Below are positions 16,663 to 25,517 of a stretch of DNA of 64,000 bases, in pieces. How positions within the stretch are numbered: the stretch's first letter is position 1; each line of letters begins with the position of its first letter. Origin of the DNA: an uncultured Steroidobacter sp. (GTDB taxonomy: Bacteria; Pseudomonadota; Gammaproteobacteria; Steroidobacterales; Steroidobacteraceae); NCBI RefSeq assembly GCF_937958065.1, contig NZ_CALFXI010000100.1:1-64000 (forward strand), given 5' to 3'. The position numbers and the translations under genes were made by a program. The notes beneath the pieces were generated by a model. That model was not told the DNA's origin. It was given only the letters and a program-made list of their open reading frames with translations, and did not search any database.

Positions 16663-17052
16663 TCAAGGCATCTGGATCTTGCCGCCGCCGCGGCCGCCAG
16701 TAATGCCCGGCACCGGCCCCTGCGGGACCACCAGCTGCGAGGCCTGCTGGCGACGCATTTCCTGGATCTGCTGAACCGTGCGCTCGATCGCGGCCTGCGC
16801 CGCCGGCGCGAACCCGATGACCGCGTCAGCCAGGGTCTGAGCCTCGATCTCGAAGCTGATGGGCACCGGGCCCATGTTGGTCATGATCTCGGCCTGGCCG
16901 ATGAACAGCACCGGCCGGCTGGGATCGGCGGAGCCATCGGCCCGCACCGGGGACAGGCGACGGATCGCACCGACCTTGCGGTCGGTGAAATTGTCCTCCT
17001 GGTAGAGCCCCTCGGCGTCCATCTGGGGGTCCTGATTACGATCGTCGGCCAT
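16663..17052 (-). CDS. Conserved hypothetical protein, 129 aa
   Basis: I do not recognise a named family. The central part (PVLFIGQAEIMTNMGPVPISFEIEAQTLADAVIGFAPAA) looks like a small conserved cytoplasmic domain, followed by a helix (AAIERTVQQIQEMRRQQASQL) and a Gly/Pro-rich tail (GITGGRGGGKIQMP). There is no signal peptide or membrane segment. An AGAGGTTTC-type site lies upstream of the ATG. It is divergent from the small Cys-containing gene at 17237. Confidence 0.75.
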   Translation of the reverse strand: MADDRNQDPQMDAEGLYQEDNFTDRKVGAIRRLSPVRADGSADPSRPVLFIGQAEIMTNMGPVPISFEIEAQTLADAVIGFAPAAQAAIERTVQQIQEMRRQQASQLVVPQGPVPGITGGRGGGKIQMP

Positions 17053-17236
17053 GTGAAACCTCTAATGAAATCGCCCGCTTGCAGCGGACTACGGGATCTG
17101 CGAGTGCTTTATGACAGTAGACCAGTCGGCGGCCCCGGGTTCAAGGCGCGAGGAGTCTTCGTCGGGGGGCACAACGCCGTTACAATGGGGCCATCTTCAA
17201 TGAGAGCAACGGGCGCCAGACGCTCGAGTGACCCCC

Positions 17237-17536
17237 ATGCAGGAACCCGACAACCCCTTCAGCGAAGCCTTCGGCAAGGCCGTCGACCTGGGCAACCGGA
17301 TCGCCGACACGGATGACAAGGCCGACATCTGGGACATCGCCGATGGCCTGCTGGCGGGTGCCGTCCAGTACTGGTTGTACTCGCGGCAACCCTGTTCGGA
17401 TCCCGAATGCGAAGAATGCCAGCCCATCAGCACCGCCGAGGGCCGGATCGAGGAGCTGCGCAAGCTGATGCGCCAGTTCGCCGAAGAAAGCGAATATTTC
17501 CACTCGCCCACGGATCGCAATGTGGGCCGCGCGTAA
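17237..17536 (+). CDS. Small conserved protein with CxxxxCxxC motif, 99 aa
   Basis: A short, acidic, soluble protein with no named family that I recognise. It has NPFSEAFGKAVDLGNRIADTDDKADIWDIADGLLAGAVQYWLY, then a compact cysteine cluster CSDPECEECQP that could bind metal, then a C-terminal helix (RIEELRKLMRQFAEESEYF). The ATG at 17237 is chosen over an in-frame GTG at 17228. It sits divergently from the 129-residue gene and has a defined coding frame with normal codon use. Confidence 0.7.
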   Translation: MQEPDNPFSEAFGKAVDLGNRIADTDDKADIWDIADGLLAGAVQYWLYSRQPCSDPECEECQPISTAEGRIEELRKLMRQFAEESEYFHSPTDRNVGRA

Positions 17537-17802
17537 GTAGCACGGCCCGCGGCCGCGCCCGCTGTCCTCGTGGCGGATCGTGCGCCACGCGCTCAGCATC
17601 ACGAGAGTTGCTGATTGTCAACGGCCGGCGCTTGAATTTTTTCCAGCAAAAAATAGTTTCGATGTACGTGCTTGATCCGTAATGAGGCGCAAATACAACG
17701 CCGAAGTGCGAGGGCGTTTTGCGATCCAGCGCACACCGTCCAATTCGTGTCGCCCTTCACACTTTCGCCCGTGACCTCGTGCGGGAGACCCATGCGGTGG
17801 GA
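17537..17802. other. Intergenic, locally AT-rich promoter region
   Basis: This gap includes a locally AT-rich patch at 17631-17665. TTGAAT near 17633 followed by TAGTTT about 16 bases later could be a sigma-70 promoter for the small gene at 17803. An open frame extends upstream of 17803 to 17719, but with no conserved features. Confidence 0.3.
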
Positions 17803-18138
17803 ATGTTGAAGAACCTGAAGCTCAGACATCGCGCGTACGTGTGCGCATACAACTCGTTTCGATTCGCCGCGCGCCTGCGTGGTGACTTGAGCGAGTTCGC
17901 GCCCTCGATCGCCGAGACATTGGAAAGCGTGGGCGACGAGCTCGCCGCGCTGGCGCGTGACAGCTGCCCGACGGAGAACGAGCGTCGTCAGCTGATCGAA
18001 GGCCTCGAAGGTGCGCTACGCGCGCTCGGCCTTTCCGATGCGGCGCAGGTTCATATCGTTTCTCAGCTCGCGCCGCGAATCATGGCGGGCGAGCCGGCGA
18101 GCGCCAGCAAAGAAGCATGGACGCGTATGGCGGTGTAA
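17803..18138 (+). CDS. Hypothetical small helical protein, 111 aa
   Basis: I recognise no family. It is predicted to be helical (LKNLKLRHRAYVCAYNSFRFAARLRGDLSEFAPSIAETLESVGDELAAL), with no signal peptide or membrane segment. The ATG at 17803 is a tentative start; a GTG at 17797 (with GGGAG 10 bases upstream) or an ATG at 17719 are possible. It precedes the riboswitch leader by about 160 bases and is probably not in the same transcript unit. Confidence 0.55.
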   Translation: MLKNLKLRHRAYVCAYNSFRFAARLRGDLSEFAPSIAETLESVGDELAALARDSCPTENERRQLIEGLEGALRALGLSDAAQVHIVSQLAPRIMAGEPASASKEAWTRMAV

Positions 18139-18556
18139 CAAAACCGCAGAAAAACAGGCCGGATGAGACATAACCCCAAGGCGCACGCAGCATGTCACTT
18201 GTCGCCAAACCCCTTGTCTGCTGAAAGCGACCGTACTGCTTGACTTATGCCCTGGGCGTGCCGATGATCGAATCGTTTCCAAGTCGATTGAGCAGATTTC
18301 CTGGGCAAACTCGCCGAAAGGCGAGGACGCAAAGCTTCCGGTCTAACGGATTCATTTCCTAAGACAGCGGGGTTGCCACGGGGCCGCGACATAATGCGGC
18401 AACGGTTTCGCCACAAAAGAGAACAGCGAAGCCGCCGTGAACGAGCGCGATGCGCATAAGCGCGCTCACTTCCCCCGCCGAAATGATCCGTTCAGCTGCA
18501 AGCGCGTCCACCGCACGCGGGCGGTGATCAGCGGCGCAACGGGTCGGGGAAGAAAC
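18139..18556. other. Long leader region containing a riboswitch
   Basis: This 418-base gap carries the GEMM-type aptamer (18295-18383), a likely expression platform just after it (18372-18403), and about 150 bases of further leader before the GTG at 18557. An in-frame GTG at 18437 would add 40 unconserved residues; I treat that stretch as untranslated. Confidence 0.6.
18295..18383 (+). promoter_or_regulatory. Cyclic-di-GMP-I (GEMM) riboswitch aptamer
   Basis: The conserved GEMM-I signature is present in order: GGGCAAAC, a stem TCGCC-GAAA-GGCGA with the GAAA tetraloop, GGACGCAAAGC, CCGG-CTA, and a distal AGCGGGGTTGCC block. These are the nearly invariant nucleotides of the c-di-GMP-I aptamer. 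Downstream, GTTGCC (18372-18377) can pair with GGCAAC (18398-18403), and GCCGC (18383-18387) with GCGGC (18396-18400). So the 3' edge of the aptamer overlaps alternative hairpins that could form a switch. No long T-run follows, so control may be translational or by another mechanism. Confidence 0.88.
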
Positions 18557-20623
18557 GTGGAAGACAATACCAGCAAGGTTTATGTCGAGCCGGAAAGCTC
18601 ACAGCCACCGCTTGTCTCCCAGCACGCAGGGAGCGGCACGCAACTGTTCGTCATCAACCTGTGCGCCTCGATCGCGCCGGTGTCGACGACGGGTCGAAAC
18701 ATTCCCGGTCTCGAGAATTACAAGCTTTATCAGGTCGCGCGCGTCGAGGACGGACGCACGCGGCACCGGCTGCGCCTCGGCTTCTTCACCAACGAAGCGC
18801 ATGCTGAACGTGTTCTCACTGTCGTTCGCCAGCAGTATCCGACTGCATTCACGACCAGCCTGAGCGATGAGGATCGTCGCTTCGCGCGCGGTTACTTGCC
18901 CGCCTCGGCGCCCGCGCCGCGTCCTGCTGTTGCTGTGGTCAACACGCCCCCGCCCGCTCCCGTCGCCGCAGCTCCTGTCCCAAAGGCTGCCCCTGTCGCA
19001 GCAGCGCCTGCGAAGGCCGCTGCGAAACCCGCTGCAGCGAAGGTCGCGCAACCCGCGAAGCCCGCCGCCAAAGCTCCGAGCGACGAGGTCGTGGAAATGA
19101 CTTGGGAGCCGGACGAAGAGACCAAAGCCGCGGTCACGTCGGCTTCGTTACCGAAGATCAAAGCGCTCACCGAAGCGCCCGGCCTCGATGAGATGAGCTG
19201 GAACGACGATCCCGTACCGGCACCGGTCGCTGCGCCGACGCCGGCCGCATCGAAAGAACCGCTGGCCGTCGGTTTGCTGAGCGGCAAGTTCGCCGCGCTC
19301 GATACCAGCAAACTCAAGATCAAGACCAACGCACCGGCGCCCGCCACTGCTCCTGCGAAAAACAAGGCGATCACGCCGCCCGCGCCGGTCGTCGTGCCGC
19401 CCAAGCTCGATACTGCCGCGAGCGTGCGCGTGCCCGCTCTGACGTTCTCCGATCCTGAACCGACGCCGGCCGCCGCACAGCAGTCGAAAGGATCGAACGA
19501 GCCGTATCACGTCGGGAAAGGTCTGAACATCGAAGATGTCGATGCCTTCGAGCTCGATCTCTACGATGAGCCGCCAGCCAAGGCCACGGCTGCCGCTGCC
19601 TCACCAGCGGCTGTAACAAACAAAGCAGCTGCGGCCAAGCCCGCGGCCGCTGCGCCGAAACCCGCTGGCGCCAGGGCTACGCCACCTGCGGCCAGGAAAG
19701 CTGAGCCGCCGGCAAAACCGGCTGCGCCGCCCGTCGTCAACAGAGCGCCAGCGCCGAAGCAGGTTCCGCCAGCCCTGGTGCGCGACAGCTCGCATGCGCA
19801 TCCGAATCTCGACAGCACGCAGACCATTCGCGCATTGACCAGCGAAGAGCTGAACGACAACGCGCAGGAGAAGTGGTTTGCGATTCAGCTCGCCGCGTCC
19901 GAGCAGCCGGTGAATCTGGACACGATGCCGCACCTCGACATCTTCGAGGCCTATCGTTTGTATTCGGTCGCGACCGCGGGCAGCGGCAAGATCGTGCACT
20001 CGCTGCGGCTCGGCTTCTTCAAGGAAGCAGTGTCCGCTGAAGCCGTGGCTGGCTATCTGAAAACATTCTTCGCATCGCCGTCGGTGCTGCGCATCAGCGT
20101 CGCCGAACAGACGCGCTTCAAAGACGCGCCACAACCGCGTCGCGCCGAACCCGAAGAGCCGAAGAACAACGTGGTCGAGCTGAACAACGCCCGCGCCAAT
20201 CGCGCGCCGATCGTGCCGACCGTCACCATGGAAGTCGATCCGTCCGCCACGGGTGCGTTCCGCCCGAACGCCACGGGCGCGTTCCGTCCGAATGCGACGG
20301 GCGCACTGACCTCCGCCACCGGCACGTTCAAGCCCGGCGCGACGGGCGCCTTCAAGCCCAATGCGACCGGTGCGTTCAAGCTGAATTCCACTGGCGTTCA
20401 CAAAGCGCTGGACAGCCGAGTTGCCGCCAAAGCCGCGAGCCCCGCCACCAAACGCTCCGAGCTGACCCGCGGCGTCAATACAGGCAAGCACAAGCAACTC
20501 AAGAAAAGCCTCGCCGAGGAGTTGCTGGAAGAGGCGCGCGAAGTCGAGCTATCCGAGAGCGGCGTTCGCAAGCTGCCACAGAGCAACTCGCTGCTCTCGC
20601 GCCTGCTGGGCAAAAAGAAGTAG
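18557..20623 (+). CDS. Ala/Pro-rich protein with two SPOR-like domains, under a c-di-GMP riboswitch
   Basis: About 688 residues. A GTG start is set by the strong site GGGGAAG 5 bases upstream. Two related domains of about 85 residues lie at 27-110 (LFVINLCAS, LYQVARVEDGRTRHRLRLGFF) and 438-525 (WFAIQLAAS, LYSVATAGSGKIVHSLRLGFF), each ending LRLGFF plus a helix as in SPOR peptidoglycan-binding folds. Between them lies a long low-complexity Ala/Pro/Lys linker. Near 564-616 there are about seven ATGAF(R/K)PN-type repeats. It has no obvious signal peptide or membrane helix, which is odd for a SPOR protein, so the domains may serve another role. I do not know the function. Confidence 0.8.
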   Translation: MEDNTSKVYVEPESSQPPLVSQHAGSGTQLFVINLCASIAPVSTTGRNIPGLENYKLYQVARVEDGRTRHRLRLGFFTNEAHAERVLTVVRQQYPTAFTTSLSDEDRRFARGYLPASAPAPRPAVAVVNTPPPAPVAAAPVPKAAPVAAAPAKAAAKPAAAKVAQPAKPAAKAPSDEVVEMTWEPDEETKAAVTSASLPKIKALTEAPGLDEMSWNDDPVPAPVAAPTPAASKEPLAVGLLSGKFAALDTSKLKIKTNAPAPATAPAKNKAITPPAPVVVPPKLDTAASVRVPALTFSDPEPTPAAAQQSKGSNEPYHVGKGLNIEDVDAFELDLYDEPPAKATAAAASPAAVTNKAAAAKPAAAAPKPAGARATPPAARKAEPPAKPAAPPVVNRAPAPKQVPPALVRDSSHAHPNLDSTQTIRALTSEELNDNAQEKWFAIQLAASEQPVNLDTMPHLDIFEAYRLYSVATAGSGKIVHSLRLGFFKEAVSAEAVAGYLKTFFASPSVLRISVAEQTRFKDAPQPRRAEPEEPKNNVVELNNARANRAPIVPTVTMEVDPSATGAFRPNATGAFRPNATGALTSATGTFKPGATGAFKPNATGAFKLNSTGVHKALDSRVAAKAASPATKRSELTRGVNTGKHKQLKKSLAEELLEEAREVELSESGVRKLPQSNSLLSRLLGKKK

Positions 20624-20656
20624 CACTCGCGCGGACCCTCGGGTCTGCGGCAAACT

Positions 20657-20679
20657 GCCTCGTCTTACCCTGACGAGGC
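20657..20679 (+). promoter_or_regulatory. Hairpin enclosing the rraA ribosome site
   Basis: GCCTCGTC (20657-20664) pairs perfectly with GACGAGGC (20672-20679) around a 7-base loop. The 3' arm contains ACGAGG, the only plausible Shine-Dalgarno for the GTG at 20686. The hairpin could therefore limit rraA translation, or it could simply be the terminator of the upstream gene. A second hairpin lies at about 20631-20648. Confidence 0.45.
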
Positions 20680-20685
20680 TGCGCC

Positions 20686-21168
20686 GTGGACATCAAAACC
20701 GCCGACCTGTGCGATCAATTCAGCGACGAGCTGGACATCTGTGAACCGTTGTTCGGCGACTTCGGCGGGCACCTCCAGTTCGGCGGCCCGATCGCCACCA
20801 TCAAATGCTTCGAAGACAACTCGCTGGTCCGCGAGCTGACCGCTGAAGCCGGCAACGGTCGCGTCCTCGTGATCGATGCGGGCGGCTCGATGCGTCGCGC
20901 CGTGGTCGGCGATGTGCTCGCTCAGAAGGCCGTCGACAATGGCTGGGCAGGTATCGTCGTGTACGGCTGCATCCGCGACTCCGCGGCGATGGCCGACATG
21001 CCCATCGGCGTCAAGGCGCTCGGCACTCATCCCATGAAGACCGACAAGCGCGGCGAAGGTCAGCGCGACATCGTGGTTCGCTTCGGCGGCGTGGCGTTTC
21101 GTCCCGGCGACTGGTTGTATGCAGACGAGGACGGCGTCATCGTCGCGCGCCGTCAGCTGGTCAAATGA
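20686..21168 (+). CDS. rraA: Ribonuclease E activity regulator RraA
   Basis: A 160-residue protein matching RraA over its full length (TADLCDQF, FGGPIATIKCFEDNSLV, GRVLVIDAGGSMRRAVVGDVLA, GIVVYGCIRDSAAM, GDWLYADEDGVIV). RraA trimers bind RNase E and inhibit its activity on many mRNAs. The fold is also shared with aldolases of the HMG/CHA type, but length and motifs favour RraA. The start is GTG within GCCGTGGACATC. It is convergent with the AttH-like gene, with 6 bases between. Confidence 0.93.
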   Translation: MDIKTADLCDQFSDELDICEPLFGDFGGHLQFGGPIATIKCFEDNSLVRELTAEAGNGRVLVIDAGGSMRRAVVGDVLAQKAVDNGWAGIVVYGCIRDSAAMADMPIGVKALGTHPMKTDKRGEGQRDIVVRFGGVAFRPGDWLYADEDGVIVARRQLVK

Positions 21169-21174
21169 CGGCGC

Positions 21175-22251
21175 TCACAACCGTATCTTCTTTGCGTAAC
21201 CCGTGAGCTCCAGATAGCCGCGACCGATGGGCTTGTCGCCTTCGAAGGCACGAACGGCACCTTCCCAATAGATGGTGCCGGTGCTGCCGCTGGCGTCGTT
21301 CTCCTGATCGTCCATGAGCGGCTTCAAGGTGATCACGCGATCACCGACTGTGACTTGCCACTCGACCGGATAGCGAACGCCCGTGCGCGAGGAGCGCCAG
21401 TATCGTACGGGCTTCCACTGCACCGCTTCTGGTTTGTATGGAACGCCCTCGCTGGCACCGGCGGCCCGCCACTTGGCGGCCGCCCACAGCTCGCTCTCTT
21501 CGGGGCCGCGCATTTGAAACATCATCAGTGCGCCGCCATCGTCGAGATTCAGGCCGACCCAATCCCAACCTTCCGCGCGCTCGTCGACGATGGCGCCGGA
21601 CCACTCGTGATCGAACCACGCAACGCCGCGGACCGATTGTTCTTTGCCATCGAGAGAAACGCGCCCGGTGACCGCGAGCTGAGGCAGACTGTAGTAGTAA
21701 CTGGCGGAGCTCGGGTTCGGGCCTTTTTGACTGAAACCCTCATCGCCCTGGAGCAATGGCGCAGCTCGTGGCTCCAACCTCAAGTCCAGTTGCAGGTCGT
21801 CGGTCCTGGCCACGGCGAGGTAAGCGTCACCGTCCCGGCGCAGCCGCCAGTCGTCGATATGAACATCGAGCGAGCCTTCGGCAGCTTCGGCCAGACCGAA
21901 GCCGGGACGGGCGGACTTCTCGTGATGCAACAAAGCGCCGCGCTTCGGATCGCTGACGGCCAGGTGCGCGAACAAGACCTGGCGCAAAGCGAATCGCGAG
22001 GGATTGTCGTCATCGATGCCGGTACGCGAGCGAAAGAAGGTCAGCTGAAAACCGATGGGCTGGTTCGACGCGCCTTCCAGCCAGCCGGTGACATACCACC
22101 ACTCGGTCTTGAACTGAGGATGACTGCCCTCGTCGCGGGGAAACTGGATTTCATAGCCGGGCACGACGGCCGGATACACCGCATCGGCGCGAGCGCCGAG
22201 TGTCACCAGCATCGCCACAGCAAACGAATACAGCGCACGCGTCAGGCGCAT
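21175..22251 (-). CDS. AttH/CrtC-type lipocalin-like secreted protein
   Basis: A 358-residue exported protein with a signal peptide (LYSFAVAMLVTLGARADA). It belongs to the AttH/CrtC (carotenoid 1,2-hydratase-like) double-lipocalin family: QFPRDEGSHPQFKTEWWYVTGWL, GFQLTFFRSR, SYYYSLPQLAVTGRV, WFDHEWSGAI, GWDWVGLNLDDGGALMMFQMR. Despite the CrtC name, no carotenoid genes are nearby. The ATG overlaps the stop of the upstream permease gene (TGATG), so the two are translationally coupled. The three-gene set (ATPase, FtsX-type permease, AttH) suggests an exported lipid- or hydrophobe-handling system. Confidence 0.9.
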   Translation of the reverse strand: MRLTRALYSFAVAMLVTLGARADAVYPAVVPGYEIQFPRDEGSHPQFKTEWWYVTGWLEGASNQPIGFQLTFFRSRTGIDDDNPSRFALRQVLFAHLAVSDPKRGALLHHEKSARPGFGLAEAAEGSLDVHIDDWRLRRDGDAYLAVARTDDLQLDLRLEPRAAPLLQGDEGFSQKGPNPSSASYYYSLPQLAVTGRVSLDGKEQSVRGVAWFDHEWSGAIVDERAEGWDWVGLNLDDGGALMMFQMRGPEESELWAAAKWRAAGASEGVPYKPEAVQWKPVRYWRSSRTGVRYPVEWQVTVGDRVITLKPLMDDQENDASGSTGTIYWEGAVRAFEGDKPIGRGYLELTGYAKKIRL

Positions 22252-24806
22252 CACCAATCCTCTCTGACCGCGCGCACGACATCTCCCCCCATCGCCTGCC
22301 GGCCGCTGACGACCGCGATCAGCGCTGCCGCGGCGATCAGCGCAACGCTGAGCCCGGAGAGCAAGCCAACAGGCGCGCTCAAATCCATGCTCCAGTGAAA
22401 CGATTGTCGGTTCACCACATAGATCAGGATCAGGCTGATGACCGTGCCCGCAATCAATCCAACGATCACGCCAAGCGCGCCCAGCACCGAACCTTCGATC
22501 GCCAGCATCGTCGCAACCTGCCCGCGCGTGAAGCCGAGGTGCCTGAGAGCGCCGAACTCGCTGCGCCGAGCCAGAACCTGCGCGCTGATACCCGCAGCGA
22601 TGCCGAACAAACCGATCGTCACGGCCACCAGTTCCAACAGATACGTAATCGCAAACGTCCGATCGAACGCCGCGAGCGACAGCTCGCGCAACTCGCCCGG
22701 TGTGCGCATGTCGTAGTCCACGCCTGGCGGCAGCAGATCGCGAATCGCGTTGCCGACCTTGGCGAGGTCCGCGCCTTCGGCGAGCCAGAACCAGACCGTG
22801 TTGACGGCGTGGTCGCCCGTTAGAGCTACATACTCATCGCGCGCCATCACGATGGCACCGTTCTGATGCTCATAGTCGCGCCACACTCCTCGCACCGAGG
22901 CCACGACTTGCTTGCCCGCCAGCTCGAACCTGATCTCTTCACCCGCTTCGATGGCAAACAGATCCGACGCGGCTTCGCTGATCCACACCGGCACGGCGCC
23001 AGCCGGAATGTCATTGCTCGCGCTGCTCATCATCCACAACGTCTGATCGGGATGATCGCGATTCATGGATCGGGCAATCAGCGCCAGGGCCGGGCGATCG
23101 GCCGACAGCTGCACGCGAGCCAGGCGGCTGTACTCCGCATGCTCGACACCCGGCACTGCCGCCATCGATCGCGCCAGCCACTCGTCCAGATACGACGACT
23201 GACCGACATATCCCACGCGCACGTACAGATCGGCCGGCAGCACTTTCTGCGTCCATTGATCGAGCGAGTCCCGGAACGACGTGACCATGATGGCCATCGA
23301 CGCCATCAAGCTGAAGCTGACGATGATGGAAGAAACACTCAAGGTCGCATACCGCGCCGTGCCGGCGATCTGTGCGATGGCAATCTCATAAGGAATGCGG
23401 GGCCAGCGCGGCGCGTGACGCAACACGAAGCGAACGACGGAAGGCATCGCGACCACGCAACCAATGAGGAATAGCGCAATGGCCACGAAGCCCGGCAACG
23501 GCAAGCCCGCGATCGGTGGCAAACTCACGGTGATCGCCGCAAGCACGCCGAGCGTCAACACCGTCCAGCCATGCGCACGCACTTCCCCGCTGGTGATATC
23601 GCCCGCCTTCAGCGCGCTGGCTGTCGGCACGCGAGCCGCGTCGAGGGCCGGTCGTAATGCACCGGCAATGGCGACTCCAATGCCGAGCAAAGAGAACACA
23701 GCAACTTCGACCATATGAACATTCAGCCCCGGCGCGAGCCCGCGAAAGTATCCGGCGCCGAGATCCGCACCGAGCGCACTCAAGCCGACTCTCGCGATCA
23801 TCACACCGAGCACGATGCCAATCGCTGCGCCAAGTACCCCGACGATGACGCTGCCAGAAAGCATCAGCATCAACTGCTCGGTACGAGTCACCCCGATCGC
23901 ATGCATGACCGCGAACTCACGACGCCGGCGAAGCGCCGCCAACGACTGCGTCGAGTACACAAAGAAGCCGCCGGTGAACAACGCGACCAGCGCGAGCGCC
24001 GTCAGGTTGGAACGATACGCGCGCGACAGGCGCAGAGCGTCGTCCGTTGCTTCACCCGGCGTCGTGACTCGAACGGTCGACGGGAGCATGTTCGCGAGCG
24101 CTGCCTTCACCCGCTCTGGACTTGAACCCGTCGCCAGCCGCAGGTTGATCCGCGACAACTTGCCGAGCCGTTCGAACACCCATTGAGCGGTCGCGATATC
24201 GACCACCCCTGCAAAATCCTGCAACGCCGCTGGCGGGAGCACACCAGACACACGCAAACGTTCCCGCTTCACGCCCACCTGGAACTCGACGACATCACCG
24301 CGTCCGAGCTGCAACTCGCGGGCCGCACTCGCGCTCAGCAGGATAGAACGATCATTGAACTGATTCTCTGGCTCCGCTTCCTCGGACGTGCTGCCGGATC
24401 TCTCATCCTCGGTGCCGCCTCCAACCATCGCCGCGGCGAATGCGGGCTGCAGCAGCTTCGACTTGAAGCCATCCATCCCCAGCAACGTCAACGGCCCACG
24501 ACGGCCGACGATTCTCGCCTCGACCTCCACCACCGGACTGGCAACGGCGACTCCAGGAACGCGCGCGATGCGCGGATATAGATTCTCATCGAACCCATCC
24601 GCGCCGCCTTCGACGACGAGATCGGCGAGCCCGTACAAGCTGCGCGCCGCCAATGAAATCTCGTCGGCCGCGGAGCGATTGATCAGATAGATGGCCAGCC
24701 CGAGCGCAACGCCCAGTGCGATGGCGAGCACAGCGAGCAGCGTACGTCCCGGCGAGCGCCGCATCGGCCCGGTGATCGCGGCCTCGATGAGCAGCGGCGC
24801 GATCAC
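22251..24806 (-). CDS. FtsX/LolE-type ABC transporter permease (MacB-like, duplicated)
   Basis: An 851-residue permease with two FtsX-type modules. Each has one leading helix, a large extracytoplasmic MacB-PCD-like domain and three further helices; segments include RTLLAVLAIALGVALGLAIYLI, LTALALVALFTGGFFVYSTQSLAALRRRREFAVMHAIGVTR and GALRHLGFTRGQVATMLAIEGSVLGALGVIVGLIAG. This class extracts lipids, lipoproteins or peptides from the inner membrane rather than pumping by classic alternating access. The GTG start overlaps the ATPase stop by four bases (GTGA). Confidence 0.92.
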   Translation of the reverse strand: MIAPLLIEAAITGPMRRSPGRTLLAVLAIALGVALGLAIYLINRSAADEISLAARSLYGLADLVVEGGADGFDENLYPRIARVPGVAVASPVVEVEARIVGRRGPLTLLGMDGFKSKLLQPAFAAAMVGGGTEDERSGSTSEEAEPENQFNDRSILLSASAARELQLGRGDVVEFQVGVKRERLRVSGVLPPAALQDFAGVVDIATAQWVFERLGKLSRINLRLATGSSPERVKAALANMLPSTVRVTTPGEATDDALRLSRAYRSNLTALALVALFTGGFFVYSTQSLAALRRRREFAVMHAIGVTRTEQLMLMLSGSVIVGVLGAAIGIVLGVMIARVGLSALGADLGAGYFRGLAPGLNVHMVEVAVFSLLGIGVAIAGALRPALDAARVPTASALKAGDITSGEVRAHGWTVLTLGVLAAITVSLPPIAGLPLPGFVAIALFLIGCVVAMPSVVRFVLRHAPRWPRIPYEIAIAQIAGTARYATLSVSSIIVSFSLMASMAIMVTSFRDSLDQWTQKVLPADLYVRVGYVGQSSYLDEWLARSMAAVPGVEHAEYSRLARVQLSADRPALALIARSMNRDHPDQTLWMMSSASNDIPAGAVPVWISEAASDLFAIEAGEEIRFELAGKQVVASVRGVWRDYEHQNGAIVMARDEYVALTGDHAVNTVWFWLAEGADLAKVGNAIRDLLPPGVDYDMRTPGELRELSLAAFDRTFAITYLLELVAVTIGLFGIAAGISAQVLARRSEFGALRHLGFTRGQVATMLAIEGSVLGALGVIVGLIAGTVISLILIYVVNRQSFHWSMDLSAPVGLLSGLSVALIAAAALIAVVSGRQAMGGDVVRAVREDW

Positions 24807-25492
24807 GTTGGATGTGACGAAGCGGCAGCGCGTGGCGCCAATCCTTGCCGGGAAAGTTGCAGGATGCGGTCGGTGGTGCTGGCCGCCAGCTCCGAGTGAG
24901 TCACCAGAATGCCGGCGGCGTTGTCACGTTTGAGCTGAGCGGCCAGCAACTCGAGCACTTCGGCGGCCGACTCCGAATCGAGATTGCCGGTGGGCTCATC
25001 GGCCAGCACCAGCGCCGGGCGATGCGCCAGCGCGCGAGCGACGGCCACACGCTGCATCTCGCCGCCGGAAAGTTGCGAAGGCGCAGCATTGGCCCGTTCC
25101 AACATGCCAACCGCGTTCAGCAGCTCGTGCACCCGATCGGTGGCCTCGCGTCCTCGCTGGCCATTGAGTGCCAGCGGCAACGCCACGTTGCGCTCGACGC
25201 TCAAGTGCGGCAGCAAATGAAACGCTTGAAACACGAAGCCCATGCGCGCCCGACGCAGCCGCGTGCGAGCGTCATCGTCGAGCGCGCCGATGTCCTGTCC
25301 ATCCAGCGAGATCCGGCCGGCATCGGGCGTATCGAGTCCGGCGATCAGATTCAGCAGCGTGGATTTGCCAGTGCCCGACTCGCCCATGACGGCGACGTAC
25401 TCACCCGGCGCGAGCTGCAGCGAAACGCCACCGAGCACCTGGCGCGGCGGCGTTCCTCCGAAAGACTTGCTGATGTTTTCGACCTGCAGCAT
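24803..25492 (-). CDS. ABC transporter ATPase, LolD/MacB type
   Basis: A 229-residue nucleotide-binding subunit with Walker A GESGTGKST, signature LSGGEMQRVAVARAL, Walker B LVLADEP and switch His in VTHS. The ATG directly before LQVENISKSFGG is the start; the frame remains open for 82 further unconserved codons upstream. It powers the FtsX-type permease encoded next, with which it overlaps by four bases. The outer-membrane barrel gene lies 25 bases upstream on the same strand and may be co-transcribed. Confidence 0.93.
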   Translation of the reverse strand: MLQVENISKSFGGTPPRQVLGGVSLQLAPGEYVAVMGESGTGKSTLLNLIAGLDTPDAGRISLDGQDIGALDDDARTRLRRARMGFVFQAFHLLPHLSVERNVALPLALNGQRGREATDRVHELLNAVGMLERANAAPSQLSGGEMQRVAVARALAHRPALVLADEPTGNLDSESAAEVLELLAAQLKRDNAAGILVTHSELAASTTDRILQLSRQGLAPRAAASSHPT

Positions 25493-25517
25493 CGCGACCG
25501 CTGAGCGATTGTCGCGA

